Positions 1 through 7,262 are shown, numbered from the stretch's first letter. The stretch is DNA of 12,296 nt from Clostridiales bacterium (GCA_002869095.1 PKTO01000310.1:1-12296); one strand, 5' to 3'. The notes: generated from the sequence alone by a model not told the origin. Translations and numbers: made by a program.

Positions 1-184
1 CAATGTCTTCCTCAGTTGCAGTTTCACCAACCTCCTCGACACCCGATGAAATGACTTCGCTGCCTGATTCTTCTTCCGCATTTTCAGTCTCGGAATCCAA
101 AGAGCCTTTATCCGAACAAGCTGTAAAAGCAAATAAAACCGCCAATAGGAACAATGCCGCCATGATTTCTTTTTTTCTCTTCAT
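1..184 (-). CDS. Lipoprotein, N-terminal part (gene runs off window edge)
   Basis: The first 61 codons of a gene that continues beyond the left edge. It begins MKRKKEIMAA, followed by a hydrophobic stretch and the lipobox FTAC, so it should be processed by signal peptidase II and anchored by a diacylated Cys near residue 23. After the lipobox comes a Ser/Glu-rich acidic linker, much like the one in the L,D-transpeptidase lipoprotein just upstream, so the two may be paralogues or work together at the cell surface. An AGAGGTG ribosome site lies 4-5 bases before the ATG. The catalytic or binding domain is outside the window, so no function can be given. Confidence 0.8.
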   Translation of the reverse strand, partial: MKRKKEIMAALFLLAVLFAFTACSDKGSLDSETENAEEESGSEVISSGVEEVGETATEEDI

Positions 185-219
185 CCCGCACCTCTTTCAG
201 TTTATATGTTCTACTTCAC

Positions 220-225
220 ATTATA
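220..225 (-). promoter_or_regulatory. Probable -10 box of the truncated lipoprotein gene
   Basis: Read on the minus strand this is a perfect TATAAT, 35 bases before the ATG at 184. No convincing -35 hexamer sits 16-18 bases upstream; the nearest is TTGATG at about 20 bases. It lies between the terminator of the preceding gene and this start codon, which fits a separate transcription unit. Confidence 0.45.
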
Positions 226-281
226 ATGGGAAACACTCCCCTTTTCATCAAAAAATATATGACAATGCCGTAATATCTTTA

Positions 282-314
282 AAAAGCGCGCATCCTTTAC
301 AGATGAGCGCTTTT
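282..314 (-). terminator. Rho-independent terminator after the L,D-transpeptidase gene
   Basis: A 13-bp stem with one mismatch (arms 282-294 and 302-314) and a 7-base loop. On the minus strand it reads GC-rich near the base and is followed by TTTTT. It starts 18 bases after the TAG of the L,D-transpeptidase gene, so it should end the nitroreductase/L,D-transpeptidase transcript. Confidence 0.75.
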
Positions 315-331
315 ACAAAAACACCATTTGC

Positions 332-1768
332 CTATTCAATTACTATTATCGCGGCTTTGCCTATTTCTATCCAATCATACAGGAATTTGGCATGGCTTGT
401 ATAGTTCCTCACGCACTTGTGTGAACGGGGAACAGTCCCTATGGTAAAAAGATACTCCTTCATGCCTGGATCGACTTTCGCGCCGTTCACAATCGAATAA
501 TTGACCGGCACGCCATGAATGTAGGCGCCTGCATTGAATCTTATCGTATACGGCGCATACCCCGCCACTTCTTTTGTTATGTCGTCCAGATATATGAATT
601 TGGGCTGTGTCCCGATAGCCATCCAATATCCAAGCGATGTGGGCATTTTGTACTCGGCTTCCTCGCCGGTAGTGGCAAAAATATAAGAAATCAGACTCCA
701 GTTTCCATCAGCGAATTCAAAAACCCCTTCGTTTTGGTTCTTGCGGTCGACCACAACAACCTGTTTCAGCTCTTCTATCGAATTCCTGAATGAAACATAT
801 TTCTTGGGGACCCATAATTCAAGCCCTTCCTCCATTGTCCTGACATTGTAGTGGGTTTTGGAATCGTTTTCACCAAATACCGTAAGCAGGGTTCCGTCTT
901 CAAGATACCTGAAACCGCTTTTGTCATCCAGGTCATAATAGGCTGGCGCGGACTGGGATCTTGCAGTGCCGAATTCATCCTCAACCTTTCCATTGAAGAG
1001 AGGGGCCCTGCCGTTTATGTTCTTGTAATTGGATATATAGGCGGTTGTATTGGAGTCCAGTTCATCCTTGAGCAATTTCACCTTTTCAAACATCTTGTCG
1101 AACTGATAGGTCCGAGGTTCCGCCAACGCCGAAAAAACGAAACCTTCCCTTATGTCGTCTCCGTCCTTCCACAGGATCCTGTACCACAAATCGGTATCGT
1201 ATTTCTCGACATACTGGCCTTTGACAATCGCCTCAAGATTGACTTTTTCAAAATAGTAAACCTTGTTTATTATATTGTCTTCAATGACCGGCTCCGCCCT
1301 TACGTTAAGAGTGTTGGTCATTATCAGCGCATAGCTGTATCCCGACGGGTATTCATCATACTTGAGGTCAATCGACAAGCCATCCGGAATTTCAACTTGA
1401 AAAACTGCCACTTCAACTATCTCTTGGGCAATTTCTTCTTGGGCCGCAATATCAGGCTCGGTTTCAAGAACCTCTTCAATGTTCATTGCCTGCTCGAATT
1501 CTTCCTGCGAAACCATTACCTGCTGCTCTGTGATCGCCTTTTGGATTGCTCTTTCGGTGATGTCCATGCTCTCTTCTATTTCTTCGACTGTTTTTTCTTC
1601 TACGGTGTTTGGTCCGGATTGGCCGCTGTCGCAGTCGTTTTCTTCGATGGGGAAGCGTTCATCACTTAAGCCGTCCGAATCACCTGACCCGCAACCCGGC
1701 AAGATTGCCGACAGGCATAGGACAATCAACAGAAGCCTTGCGGATTTCATTGCTTTTTTGCTTGTCAT
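332..1768 (-). CDS. L,D-transpeptidase lipoprotein with SH3-like domain
   Basis: A 478-aa lipoprotein. Residues 1-26 form a signal peptide ending in the lipobox LPGC. Residues 40-120 are a Glu-rich linker. Around 140-225 lies an SH3-type domain (NTLNVRAEP, then a WYRI segment). The C-terminal 90 residues look like a YkuD catalytic domain: His418 in IHGVP and the nucleophile Cys452 in SHKCVRN. In the family these residues make 3-3 cross-links in peptidoglycan or attach proteins to it. The usual SHGC glycine is Lys here, and His418 is farther from the Ser-His pair than in short YkuD proteins; I recall similar forms in other Clostridia. The start is set by AGGA overlapping the TAG of the nitroreductase gene; the stop and start are 6 bases apart, so the two are cotranscribed. 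Confidence 0.85.
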   Translation of the reverse strand: MTSKKAMKSARLLLIVLCLSAILPGCGSGDSDGLSDERFPIEENDCDSGQSGPNTVEEKTVEEIEESMDITERAIQKAITEQQVMVSQEEFEQAMNIEEVLETEPDIAAQEEIAQEIVEVAVFQVEIPDGLSIDLKYDEYPSGYSYALIMTNTLNVRAEPVIEDNIINKVYYFEKVNLEAIVKGQYVEKYDTDLWYRILWKDGDDIREGFVFSALAEPRTYQFDKMFEKVKLLKDELDSNTTAYISNYKNINGRAPLFNGKVEDEFGTARSQSAPAYYDLDDKSGFRYLEDGTLLTVFGENDSKTHYNVRTMEEGLELWVPKKYVSFRNSIEELKQVVVVDRKNQNEGVFEFADGNWSLISYIFATTGEEAEYKMPTSLGYWMAIGTQPKFIYLDDITKEVAGYAPYTIRFNAGAYIHGVPVNYSIVNGAKVDPGMKEYLFTIGTVPRSHKCVRNYTSHAKFLYDWIEIGKAAIIVIE

Positions 1769-1774
1769 AAAATC

Positions 1775-2671
1775 CTAACTCTCAAAATAGCCGACGACAT
1801 AATAATCTTCCGGCAATTTATAATCGTTGTTTCCCCCATCGATACTCCAACTTCCCGACATGCCTTTTTCAGCCATTGCCAATTCCAGATACAGCATTGC
1901 TATGCCTGCCTCTATCTTCTCGATTTTTCCGCTTATGCCTTGGCATCCGCTTTGCATAAGAAGAGCAATTCTGGTACCGTCGAGTATGAATCTCCAAGGT
2001 TGCCGGTTTCCCCAAGAAGGAGCCAATCGCATGTAGTAGAAAACTTCATCCACTCCGCGTCGCTGCAATTCTTCCATGTCGACTTTCGCTCCCCATTCCC
2101 CGATGAATACTATTTCATCAACCGCGAGTCTTGAACTTACCGGTTCTTTCGAGTATTCAGGGTCAATTTCAGGATATCCAAGTTCGGTTAGCGGCGACAG
2201 ACTGCCTTTAAGCATTGTGTCGTATATGTTGGATACTTTTCTCTCCTTTTTGGCATATCCCAGCGCCAAAAGCACCATCAAATCCATTTCGCTTCCGATT
2301 CCCAAAGTTTCTTTTATTTCGGCTGTGTCTTCTGGCACTTCGATTGTGCATGTCCCAAGCCCCATATCCGTTGCCATGAGATTGAATCGCTCCACCATAT
2401 ATCCGGCATTCATCAATGAGCCTTTTTTGTTTTCCGACAAAACGGCAAAATAATGCGGAGCTTCGATCAGTTTTCCATAGTATCCAACTTGTCCGTCGAG
2501 CATGCCGTGAATTTTTTCGCCTTCCTTCAGGAAGACGAATTCAATATCTATGCCTTCGACCAAGCCCGGTTTCGATTTGATTGTCTCAATCAAATCGTTG
2601 ATGAGACTCTGATCAACAGCTCTCGCTTTGTATTCTCTTACAGATCTTCTTTTTTCAAATAATCTATGCAT
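1775..2671 (-). CDS. Nitroreductase family protein, TM1586-type
   Basis: A 298-aa protein that probably binds FMN and uses NAD(P)H, in the cytoplasm. The N-terminal RRSVREYK is the classic nitroreductase opening. The C-terminal half carries SWGNRQPWRF, a second FMN-site-like motif, so one chain appears to hold two nitroreductase-like halves, as in the TM1586 family; that reading is from memory of the family. A MGLGTCTIE segment near the middle is also typical. I place the start at 2671, just after a GGGGGG tract and in phase with the motif, rather than 26 codons upstream. The true substrate cannot be told from the sequence. Its TAG stop is 6 bases before the L,D-transpeptidase start, though no functional link between the two is obvious. 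Confidence 0.82.
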   Translation of the reverse strand: MHRLFEKRRSVREYKARAVDQSLINDLIETIKSKPGLVEGIDIEFVFLKEGEKIHGMLDGQVGYYGKLIEAPHYFAVLSENKKGSLMNAGYMVERFNLMATDMGLGTCTIEVPEDTAEIKETLGIGSEMDLMVLLALGYAKKERKVSNIYDTMLKGSLSPLTELGYPEIDPEYSKEPVSSRLAVDEIVFIGEWGAKVDMEELQRRGVDEVFYYMRLAPSWGNRQPWRFILDGTRIALLMQSGCQGISGKIEKIEAGIAMLYLELAMAEKGMSGSWSIDGGNNDYKLPEDYYVVGYFES

Positions 2672-2699
2672 ATATGACCCCCCTTTTTTTCTTATTTGA

Positions 2700-2727
2700 T
2701 TTATACTCATAATGGACAGTCTGTAAA
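2700..2727 (-). promoter_or_regulatory. Sigma-A-like promoter of the nitroreductase operon
   Basis: On the minus strand: -35 TTTACA (2722-2727), a 16-base spacer, and -10 TATAAA (2700-2705), about 29 bases before the start codon. The opposite strand of this intergenic region serves the metallo-beta-lactamase gene, for which I see no clear promoter. Confidence 0.5.
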
Positions 2728-2817
2728 CCAAAAATGCGAATCTTTCCAAACACGCTTGCCAACAATCGTTTTTTGAAACATAATGGGTATATCAAACAAT
2801 ATAAAATGAATGGAGTG

Positions 2818-4482
2818 ATGAATTTGAATATCAGCTTTCTAGGAGCCGCAGGAACAGTCACTGGATCCAACTATCTTATCACTACAGAAAAATACAAATT
2901 CATACTGGACTGCGGTCAATTCCAGGGCGGAAAAAAGACCGAAGCCATGAACTTTACCGATTTCGCCTACAATCCCGCAGACATAGATTTCATGATTCTG
3001 AGCCATGCCCATATCGACCATAGCGGCAGAATCCCCAAATTGGTCAAGGAAGGTTTCAAGGGGCGAATATACTGCACTCGCGGCACATCGGACCTTGCAG
3101 ACATACTCCTGAAAGACAGCGGATATATACACGAGAAGGAAACGGAATGGGAAAACCGAAAAAGGGCGAGGGCAGGACTGCCTTCAGTCGAGCCCCTCTA
3201 CACGGTCGCAGACGCGGAAGTTGCCGTAAAATACCTCTATCCCGTACTTTACAACCAGACAATACTGATAAACGATGAAGTCACCGTCAGATTCAAGGAC
3301 GCGGGACACATACTTGGTTCGTCAATAGTGGAAATATGGGTCAAAGAAAACAGCCATGAAAAGAAATTGGTTTTCTCCGGAGACCTTGGAATGATGAACA
3401 AACCCCTCCTGAGGGACCCTGAATTCATTGATGAGGCTGATTACCTTCTCATTGAATCCACCTACGGAAACAGGTTCCACGAACACCCCGAACAAAGGAT
3501 AGACAAACTGATCAAAATAATATTGGATACTACAGACCGTGGCGGAACAGTTGTAATACCTTCATTCGCCGTCGGCAGGACACAGGAGATCATCTACGAA
3601 CTCAACAAATACTACGACAACAAGGAAGAAGGCAAGAGGTTCAACAAGATTCCCGTATACATCGACAGTCCTTTGGCCACAAGGGCAACTGAAATTTTCC
3701 GCAAGAATGCAGAAGTCTTCGACGAAGAAACCCGCGAATTCATAATGAGCGGCGACAATCCACTCGACTTCAAAAATCTTCATTTCACAAAAACCGTAGA
3801 AGAATCGATAGCTCTCAATAAAAACGTGGCTCCCAAAATAGTCATTTCCGCAAGCGGAATGGCAAATGCCGGACGAATAAAGCACCATCTCAAGCACAAT
3901 CTCTGGCGTCCGGAATGCAGCGTGATTTTCGTAGGCTACCAGGCCGAAGGAACACTTGGAAGAATAATCAAAAACGGAGAAAAGAACGTCCGTATTTTCG
4001 GGGAACAAATTCAAATCAATGCGGAAATTCATTCAATTGAAGGTTTTTCGGGCCACGCAGACCAAAACGGACTACTCGATTGGCTTAAGGGATTCAAGAA
4101 GTTCCCGGAAAAAATATTCATTGTGCATGGAGAAGACGATTCGAGAGAAGGTTTCAAAAATGTTATTGAGTCAACCTTTGATGTTAAACCCATAATTCCA
4201 AAGATGAACGAGGTGTTCAACTGTCGAATGGAAACGGCCGAACCTGTCGAAACTGTAGAGGAAGTGCTTTTGGCCGACAAAGAGGACACCAAAGAGCTTT
4301 TGTCCGATTTGGCGCACCTGCAGGAAATCTATGAATCGACTCTTAAGAAAACAGGCAGCATATTGGCTAAAAAAGTAAAGGAAGACGAATTCAATCTTAT
4401 CAAGAACAAGCTAATAGAAATGGAAAGGAACATAATCAATCTTGGAATGCTTTTGGGAGACCGTTACGAAGATGAGGCCTAA
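2818..4482 (+). CDS. Metallo-beta-lactamase / beta-CASP domain protein, RNase-like
   Basis: A 554-aa cytoplasmic protein, probably a zinc-dependent nuclease acting on RNA. The metal-binding motif HAHIDH is at 63-68, followed by His164 (AGHILGSS), Asp189 (FSGDLG), and late histidines at 413 (GFSGHAD) and 437 (VHGED). The beta-CASP part runs from about 245 to 395 (VGRTQEIIY, SASGMANAGR), and an RNA-specificity-type segment follows at 395-455. The length and motif order match the bacterial CPSF-like family that includes TTHA0252. The last 90 residues are a Glu/Lys-rich, probably coiled tail, longer than usual. Start choice: the ATG at 2818 has GGAG only two bases away; a TTG at 2824 has ideal spacing, so the protein may begin two codons later. 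It is followed 15 bases on by the GNAT gene. Confidence 0.88.
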   Translation: MNLNISFLGAAGTVTGSNYLITTEKYKFILDCGQFQGGKKTEAMNFTDFAYNPADIDFMILSHAHIDHSGRIPKLVKEGFKGRIYCTRGTSDLADILLKDSGYIHEKETEWENRKRARAGLPSVEPLYTVADAEVAVKYLYPVLYNQTILINDEVTVRFKDAGHILGSSIVEIWVKENSHEKKLVFSGDLGMMNKPLLRDPEFIDEADYLLIESTYGNRFHEHPEQRIDKLIKIILDTTDRGGTVVIPSFAVGRTQEIIYELNKYYDNKEEGKRFNKIPVYIDSPLATRATEIFRKNAEVFDEETREFIMSGDNPLDFKNLHFTKTVEESIALNKNVAPKIVISASGMANAGRIKHHLKHNLWRPECSVIFVGYQAEGTLGRIIKNGEKNVRIFGEQIQINAEIHSIEGFSGHADQNGLLDWLKGFKKFPEKIFIVHGEDDSREGFKNVIESTFDVKPIIPKMNEVFNCRMETAEPVETVEEVLLADKEDTKELLSDLAHLQEIYESTLKKTGSILAKKVKEDEFNLIKNKLIEMERNIINLGMLLGDRYEDEA

Positions 4483-4497
4483 AGAGGAGGAATTATA

Positions 4498-5094
4498 ATG
4501 GAACTGACACAACCCGATGCCAGTAAAATTTTAATTCGAAAGGCAAAGCCCAAGGATCTTGAAGGAATTTTTCAAATCGCCAAGGAAGTCGGTTCGGCAA
4601 GAAAAAACATGAACACCGGCTTTCTCATCGACGATTATTCTGTTTCGCCAGACAAGCATAAAGGCAAATTCAAGGAAAAAATCGCATCCGGAAACTATTT
4701 TTATGTGGCAGTCGAAAAGAAAAAGCCGATAGCCTTTCTGATGGCGAACAGCGTTGAGGAATGGGAATCCACCTGCCCCAACTGGAGGCAAATGGTTAGA
4801 TGGAGGCCCGATTTCTATTGGACCGGGATAAAGACTTTCATATATTCGGAAAAAATGGCGGTGGACATAAACTATGCCGGGAAGGGAATTGCAAGCCTCC
4901 TGTACGACAGCATGATGAGCGATATGCTTGCTGTAAACATTCACGATATTTTTTCCGAAACAGTCATAAGTCCGATTCCAAACATGGCTTCTCTGGGTTT
5001 CCGGAGAAAACAGGGCTTCACCCTTGCAGGAGTAAGGTATGAGGAATTTCAGAACAATATTGTTACAAATCTTGTCTTTCACAAAAAAATATAA
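4498..5094 (+). CDS. GNAT family N-acetyltransferase
   Basis: A 198-aa protein with the GNAT fold signature: strand-rich N-terminus (KILIRKAKPKDLEGIF), then the acetyl-CoA pyrophosphate loop around YAGKGIASLLYDSMM (about residues 125-139) and a C-terminal SLGFRRKQGF motif. It should move an acetyl group from acetyl-CoA to an amine; the acceptor is unknown. An exact AGAGGAGG ribosome site precedes the ATG, and the gene follows the beta-CASP gene by 15 bases, so the two form one operon. It ends right at a strong terminator. Confidence 0.83.
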   Translation: MELTQPDASKILIRKAKPKDLEGIFQIAKEVGSARKNMNTGFLIDDYSVSPDKHKGKFKEKIASGNYFYVAVEKKKPIAFLMANSVEEWESTCPNWRQMVRWRPDFYWTGIKTFIYSEKMAVDINYAGKGIASLLYDSMMSDMLAVNIHDIFSETVISPIPNMASLGFRRKQGFTLAGVRYEEFQNNIVTNLVFHKKI

Positions 5095-5122
5095 ACCCGA
5101 AGGGTAATCCCTTCGGGTTTTT
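5094..5122. terminator. Bidirectional terminator between GNAT and bioY
   Basis: A perfect 11-bp stem (5094-5104 and 5109-5119) with a TAAT loop. It is followed by TTT on the plus strand and by a T-rich run on the minus strand. It can therefore end both the beta-CASP/GNAT transcript and the convergent bioY transcript, whose stop codon is only 4 bases away. Confidence 0.88.
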
Positions 5123-5125
5123 CTA

Positions 5126-5689
5126 TCAGCTGTTCAAAAGGCCCGTCTTTTTCATCAGACGCATTATGTGCGACGAAGTTGCCGCTACAACCGCAAGCTT
5201 TATCATGTCCGGAACTATGAACGGAGTCAGGCCCGCCGCCAAAACTCCCGCAATCCCCATGTCCTTGCCGACAACAAATTTCACAATCAAGTAGAGATAT
5301 GGAAGTCCCGCCAAATAAATCAAACATGTTCCAATAAAAAGAATTCCGCCAGCCTTTAAACTTGTAAGGACTTTGACTTTTTCCCCAAGCCTTCCTATTA
5401 CATATGCCGCAAGCATGAATCCAAGCAAATATCCGAACGAAGGACTTAAAATGTATCCAGGGCCGCTCGCTCCATTGGCAAATACAGGAGCCCCCATGAT
5501 GCCCAGCATTATGTATACGGCCTGCGAAGCAAGGGCCCTTCTTCCTCCCAGAAGCAAACCCGAATACATTACAAAAACAGTCTGCAGTGTAAATGCCACC
5601 GGCTGCATCGGTATCCTTATGAATGTGCCGACCACTGTGAGGGCGGCAAACAATGAAACCAGAATCATATCCTTTGTACTCCATTTCAT
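5126..5689 (-). CDS. bioY: BioY, biotin ECF transporter S component
   Basis: A 187-aa, almost entirely hydrophobic membrane protein with about six membrane segments. Family marks include FIRIPMQPVAFTLQTVFV near the N-terminus, GGRRALASQAVYIMLG, FGYLLGF, and the C-terminal LTPFIVPDMIKL. BioY binds biotin from outside and works with the EcfA/A'/T energy module (not in this window), or alone in some species. The ATG at 5689 is chosen because AGAGGG lies 7 bases upstream; a TTG two codons earlier is the other choice. Expression is probably repressed by BirA when biotin is plentiful, judging by the operator upstream. No biotin synthesis genes are next to it, so the cell may depend on uptake. Confidence 0.93.
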   Translation of the reverse strand: MKWSTKDMILVSLFAALTVVGTFIRIPMQPVAFTLQTVFVMYSGLLLGGRRALASQAVYIMLGIMGAPVFANGASGPGYILSPSFGYLLGFMLAAYVIGRLGEKVKVLTSLKAGGILFIGTCLIYLAGLPYLYLIVKFVVGKDMGIAGVLAAGLTPFIVPDMIKLAVVAATSSHIMRLMKKTGLLNS

Positions 5690-5696
5690 AAACAAA

Positions 5697-5738
5697 CCCT
5701 CTTTTCATTTAATAAAACCATAATAAATGAAAAGAGGG
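5697..5738. repeat. Perfect inverted repeat across the bioY promoter and ribosome site
   Basis: Arms 5697-5710 and 5725-5738 (14 bp, plus one more pair at 5711/5724) separated by about 12 bases. One arm contains the bioY ribosome site AGAGGG; the other fills the spacer between the -10 and -35 boxes. Because the predicted transcript starts inside it, it is more likely a DNA operator than an RNA hairpin, unless a transcript enters from farther upstream. Confidence 0.75.
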
Positions 5739-5749
5739 TCTATTGTCAA
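5720..5749 (-). promoter_or_regulatory. bioY promoter
   Basis: On the minus strand: a consensus -35 TTGACA (5744-5749), an 18-base spacer and -10 TATTAT (5720-5725), with the start codon about 30 bases downstream. The -35 box lies inside one half of the BirA-like operator. Confidence 0.75.
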
Positions 5750-5774
5750 CCGGTTTTTGATTTATGTTGACAAT
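5742..5774. promoter_or_regulatory. BirA-type biotin operator
   Basis: Perfect inverted repeat ATTGTCAAC (5742-5750) and GTTGACAAT (5766-5774) with a 15-base spacer. This closely resembles the BirA site of Firmicutes as I recall it (TTGTTAAC-N15-GTTAACAA), with one change per half. It covers the bioY -35 box, so a biotinyl-AMP-loaded BirA dimer would block RNA polymerase. Confidence 0.8.
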
Positions 5775-5782
5775 TATATTTT

Positions 5783-6799
5783 TTAAATATTCTTCGTTTC
5801 AAAATTATTTGCCGCCTGCTTCTCTTTTCCCGAAAGATTGGATGCCGTTTTTTTCAACAAGGCTTCATTGAAAGGGCATTCCGCCATGCAAATGCTGCAA
5901 TCGGTACCCATTCTGCTCCATACCATGTAGCACTTCTCAGGAATTATAGGGGGCCATTCCATCTTTCCGTCAACCAATGTCCTTCCACCTTCAGGTATAG
6001 CCTTGGAAGGGCATTTTTCGACGCAGCGCATGCATTTCAGACAAACGTCACCTACGCTTATATCGTCTCTTTCATCGGTCAGCAATTGCAGATTTGTCGT
6101 TACTGCACCCAGCCTGATCCTTGGGCCGAATTTTCTGGTCAGCACGAGTCCGGACTTTCCTATTTCGCCCAAACCCGCATCGACCGCCATCTTTTGTACC
6201 ATGGCAAGATAATTTCCGTCCATATGGGTCCTTGCCTCATATCCGAAGCTTCGTATATAGTAAGAAATCCATAAACCTATCATTGCAACGCTTACATAGC
6301 TCTTTACGCCTTCTATGCCCGATTCGACTCCCGGAGCAGTATTTATCATGTCCTTGTCCATTTCAACGGCAAAGACAATTGCATGGGTTGCACTGTCGTC
6401 GACAACTTGCCCCAATACGTCCTGTGGACGGCCACGGTGGGTATAAAGATGTTCCGGCTTGACTTCCGTAATTCCAACCATATCCGCGCCGAAATAGAGA
6501 ATCGCTTTTTTAATCTCTTGGGTCATCTTTTCCTTGTCCACTTCCCTGGGCTCCGCATCAGTTTTTTTTTCAGCCAAATGCTTTATGTCGGACAAAAATT
6601 CGAATCCCGCATTTCCGATCGGACTTTTCATCTCGTCGAACTCCACGGTTCCCGGTTCACCGTAACCCGGCCTGGACCTGAGCATGTCGTCAATGCCCTT
6701 TTTTTCGGGATGCTCACTGTAATATTCCTCGTAAATCTTCGAACCTTTTTCATATCCCAATCTTGAGAACATGATGTCCCTTTCATCCACATGTTTCAC
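5783..6799 (-). CDS. Reductive-dehalogenase-like double [4Fe-4S] protein
   Basis: A 338-aa protein. The N-terminal 240 residues resemble the corrinoid-binding part of reductive dehalogenases and QueG (DAGLGEIGKSGLVLTRKFGP, residues 207-225). The C-terminal part binds two [4Fe-4S] clusters: Cys253/256/259/263 and Cys290/301/304/308. It has no Tat signal and no membrane segment, and no rdhB-like anchor gene is near, so it looks cytoplasmic and not respiratory. Substrate unknown: it might remove halogens, reduce another compound, or bind cobalamin in a different role. The GTG start is set by AAAGGGG 7 bases upstream and keeps the VDERDIMF opening that I recall from relatives. It seems to be transcribed alone. 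Confidence 0.72.
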   Translation of the reverse strand: MKHVDERDIMFSRLGYEKGSKIYEEYYSEHPEKKGIDDMLRSRPGYGEPGTVEFDEMKSPIGNAGFEFLSDIKHLAEKKTDAEPREVDKEKMTQEIKKAILYFGADMVGITEVKPEHLYTHRGRPQDVLGQVVDDSATHAIVFAVEMDKDMINTAPGVESGIEGVKSYVSVAMIGLWISYYIRSFGYEARTHMDGNYLAMVQKMAVDAGLGEIGKSGLVLTRKFGPRIRLGAVTTNLQLLTDERDDISVGDVCLKCMRCVEKCPSKAIPEGGRTLVDGKMEWPPIIPEKCYMVWSRMGTDCSICMAECPFNEALLKKTASNLSGKEKQAANNFETKNI

Positions 6800-6830
6800 G
6801 AGAAAACCCCTTTCGCACTTTAATACTTAA

Positions 6831-6836
6831 ATTATA
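6831..6836 (-). promoter_or_regulatory. Probable -10 box of the RdhA-like gene
   Basis: Perfect TATAAT on the minus strand, 31 bases before the GTG at 6799. The -35 region is weak. It lies in the 73-base gap after the ferredoxin gene, which suggests separate transcription. Confidence 0.45.
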
Positions 6837-6872
6837 CAGCATCTTCTCTTAGATTGGACATATAAAATCGAA

Positions 6873-7076
6873 CTAGCTGATTTTCACCGCTCCCATTGGA
6901 CACACCTTCAGGCAAATTCCACAGCCCGTGCACTTGTCCTTGTCAATTTTGGGCGCATCGGCCCTGAAAAAGCCTTTCTTGTTTTGCGTCACAGCTCCTG
7001 CGGGACAAACCCTCTTTACCGGGCAAAATGGAGACTGATCACATTTTTTTATATTTATTACCGCTTTTTTAGACAT
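6873..7076 (-). CDS. Small ferredoxin-like [4Fe-4S] protein with an incomplete first motif
   Basis: A 67-aa soluble protein with two ferredoxin-like motifs. The second, CTGCGICLKVCP (Cys49/52/55/59), is complete. The first is odd: only three cysteines (12, 18, 24) with five residues between each, in place of CxxCxxCxxxCP. By analogy with 2[4Fe-4S] ferredoxins, one cluster would have Cys49, 52, 55 plus Cys24, while the other would have only Cys12, Cys18 and Cys59. That fits a [3Fe-4S] cluster, or a [4Fe-4S] cluster with an open site. GGAGG stands 6 bases before the ATG. The start overlaps the stop of the 52-aa gene upstream, so translation is probably coupled and both are under the CsoR-like operator. 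Confidence 0.82.
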   Translation of the reverse strand: MSKKAVINIKKCDQSPFCPVKRVCPAGAVTQNKKGFFRADAPKIDKDKCTGCGICLKVCPMGAVKIS

Positions 7077-7227
7077 TCCCTACCTCCAGAGACATTTTGA
7101 TTTCTTTTCTTTCATCCGCAAACTTGACAAGTTTCATATATCCCGCCGCTAGCGGAACCTGTACCATGTAAGCAAGAGCCAGCATAAAGCTTAGTCTGTC
7201 TTTTATACCAGACAAAATGCTTATCAT
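7069..7227 (-). CDS. Small membrane-type protein, 52 aa, coupled to the ferredoxin
   Basis: A short open frame with a near-perfect ribosome site (AAGGAGGTG, ending four bases before the ATG). The protein starts MISILSGIKDRLSF, has one hydrophobic stretch (about residues 12-32, MLALAYMVQVPLAAGYM) and ends in a charged tail. It is therefore probably a single-pass membrane protein or membrane-bound peptide. Its TAA overlaps the ferredoxin ATG by eight bases, a pattern of translational coupling. I do not recognise the family. The tight link to a ferredoxin suggests that it anchors or partners the iron-sulfur protein; this is inference. It is the first gene after the CsoR-like operator. Confidence 0.7.
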   Translation of the reverse strand: MISILSGIKDRLSFMLALAYMVQVPLAAGYMKLVKFADERKEIKMSLEVGNV

Positions 7228-7243
7228 GCGGCACCTCCTTGTT

Positions 7244-7262
7244 TATACCCCTACTTGGTATA
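7244..7262. promoter_or_regulatory. CsoR-family operator
   Basis: TATACC-N7-GGTATA. On the minus strand it reads TACC-AAGTA-GGGGTA, the same layout as the Bacillus subtilis copZA site that I recall (TACC-N5-GGGGTA). It lies directly downstream of the -10 box, over the likely transcription start. CsoR-family repressors sense Cu(I), Ni/Co, formaldehyde or persulfides; copper is favoured by the copA neighbour, but CstR cannot be excluded. Confidence 0.65.

Noticed and set aside
851..1669. Long plus-strand open frame opposite the L,D-transpeptidase gene
   Set aside because: It has no ribosome site and no family motif, and it overlaps a gene with a clear signal peptide and catalytic domain on the other strand.
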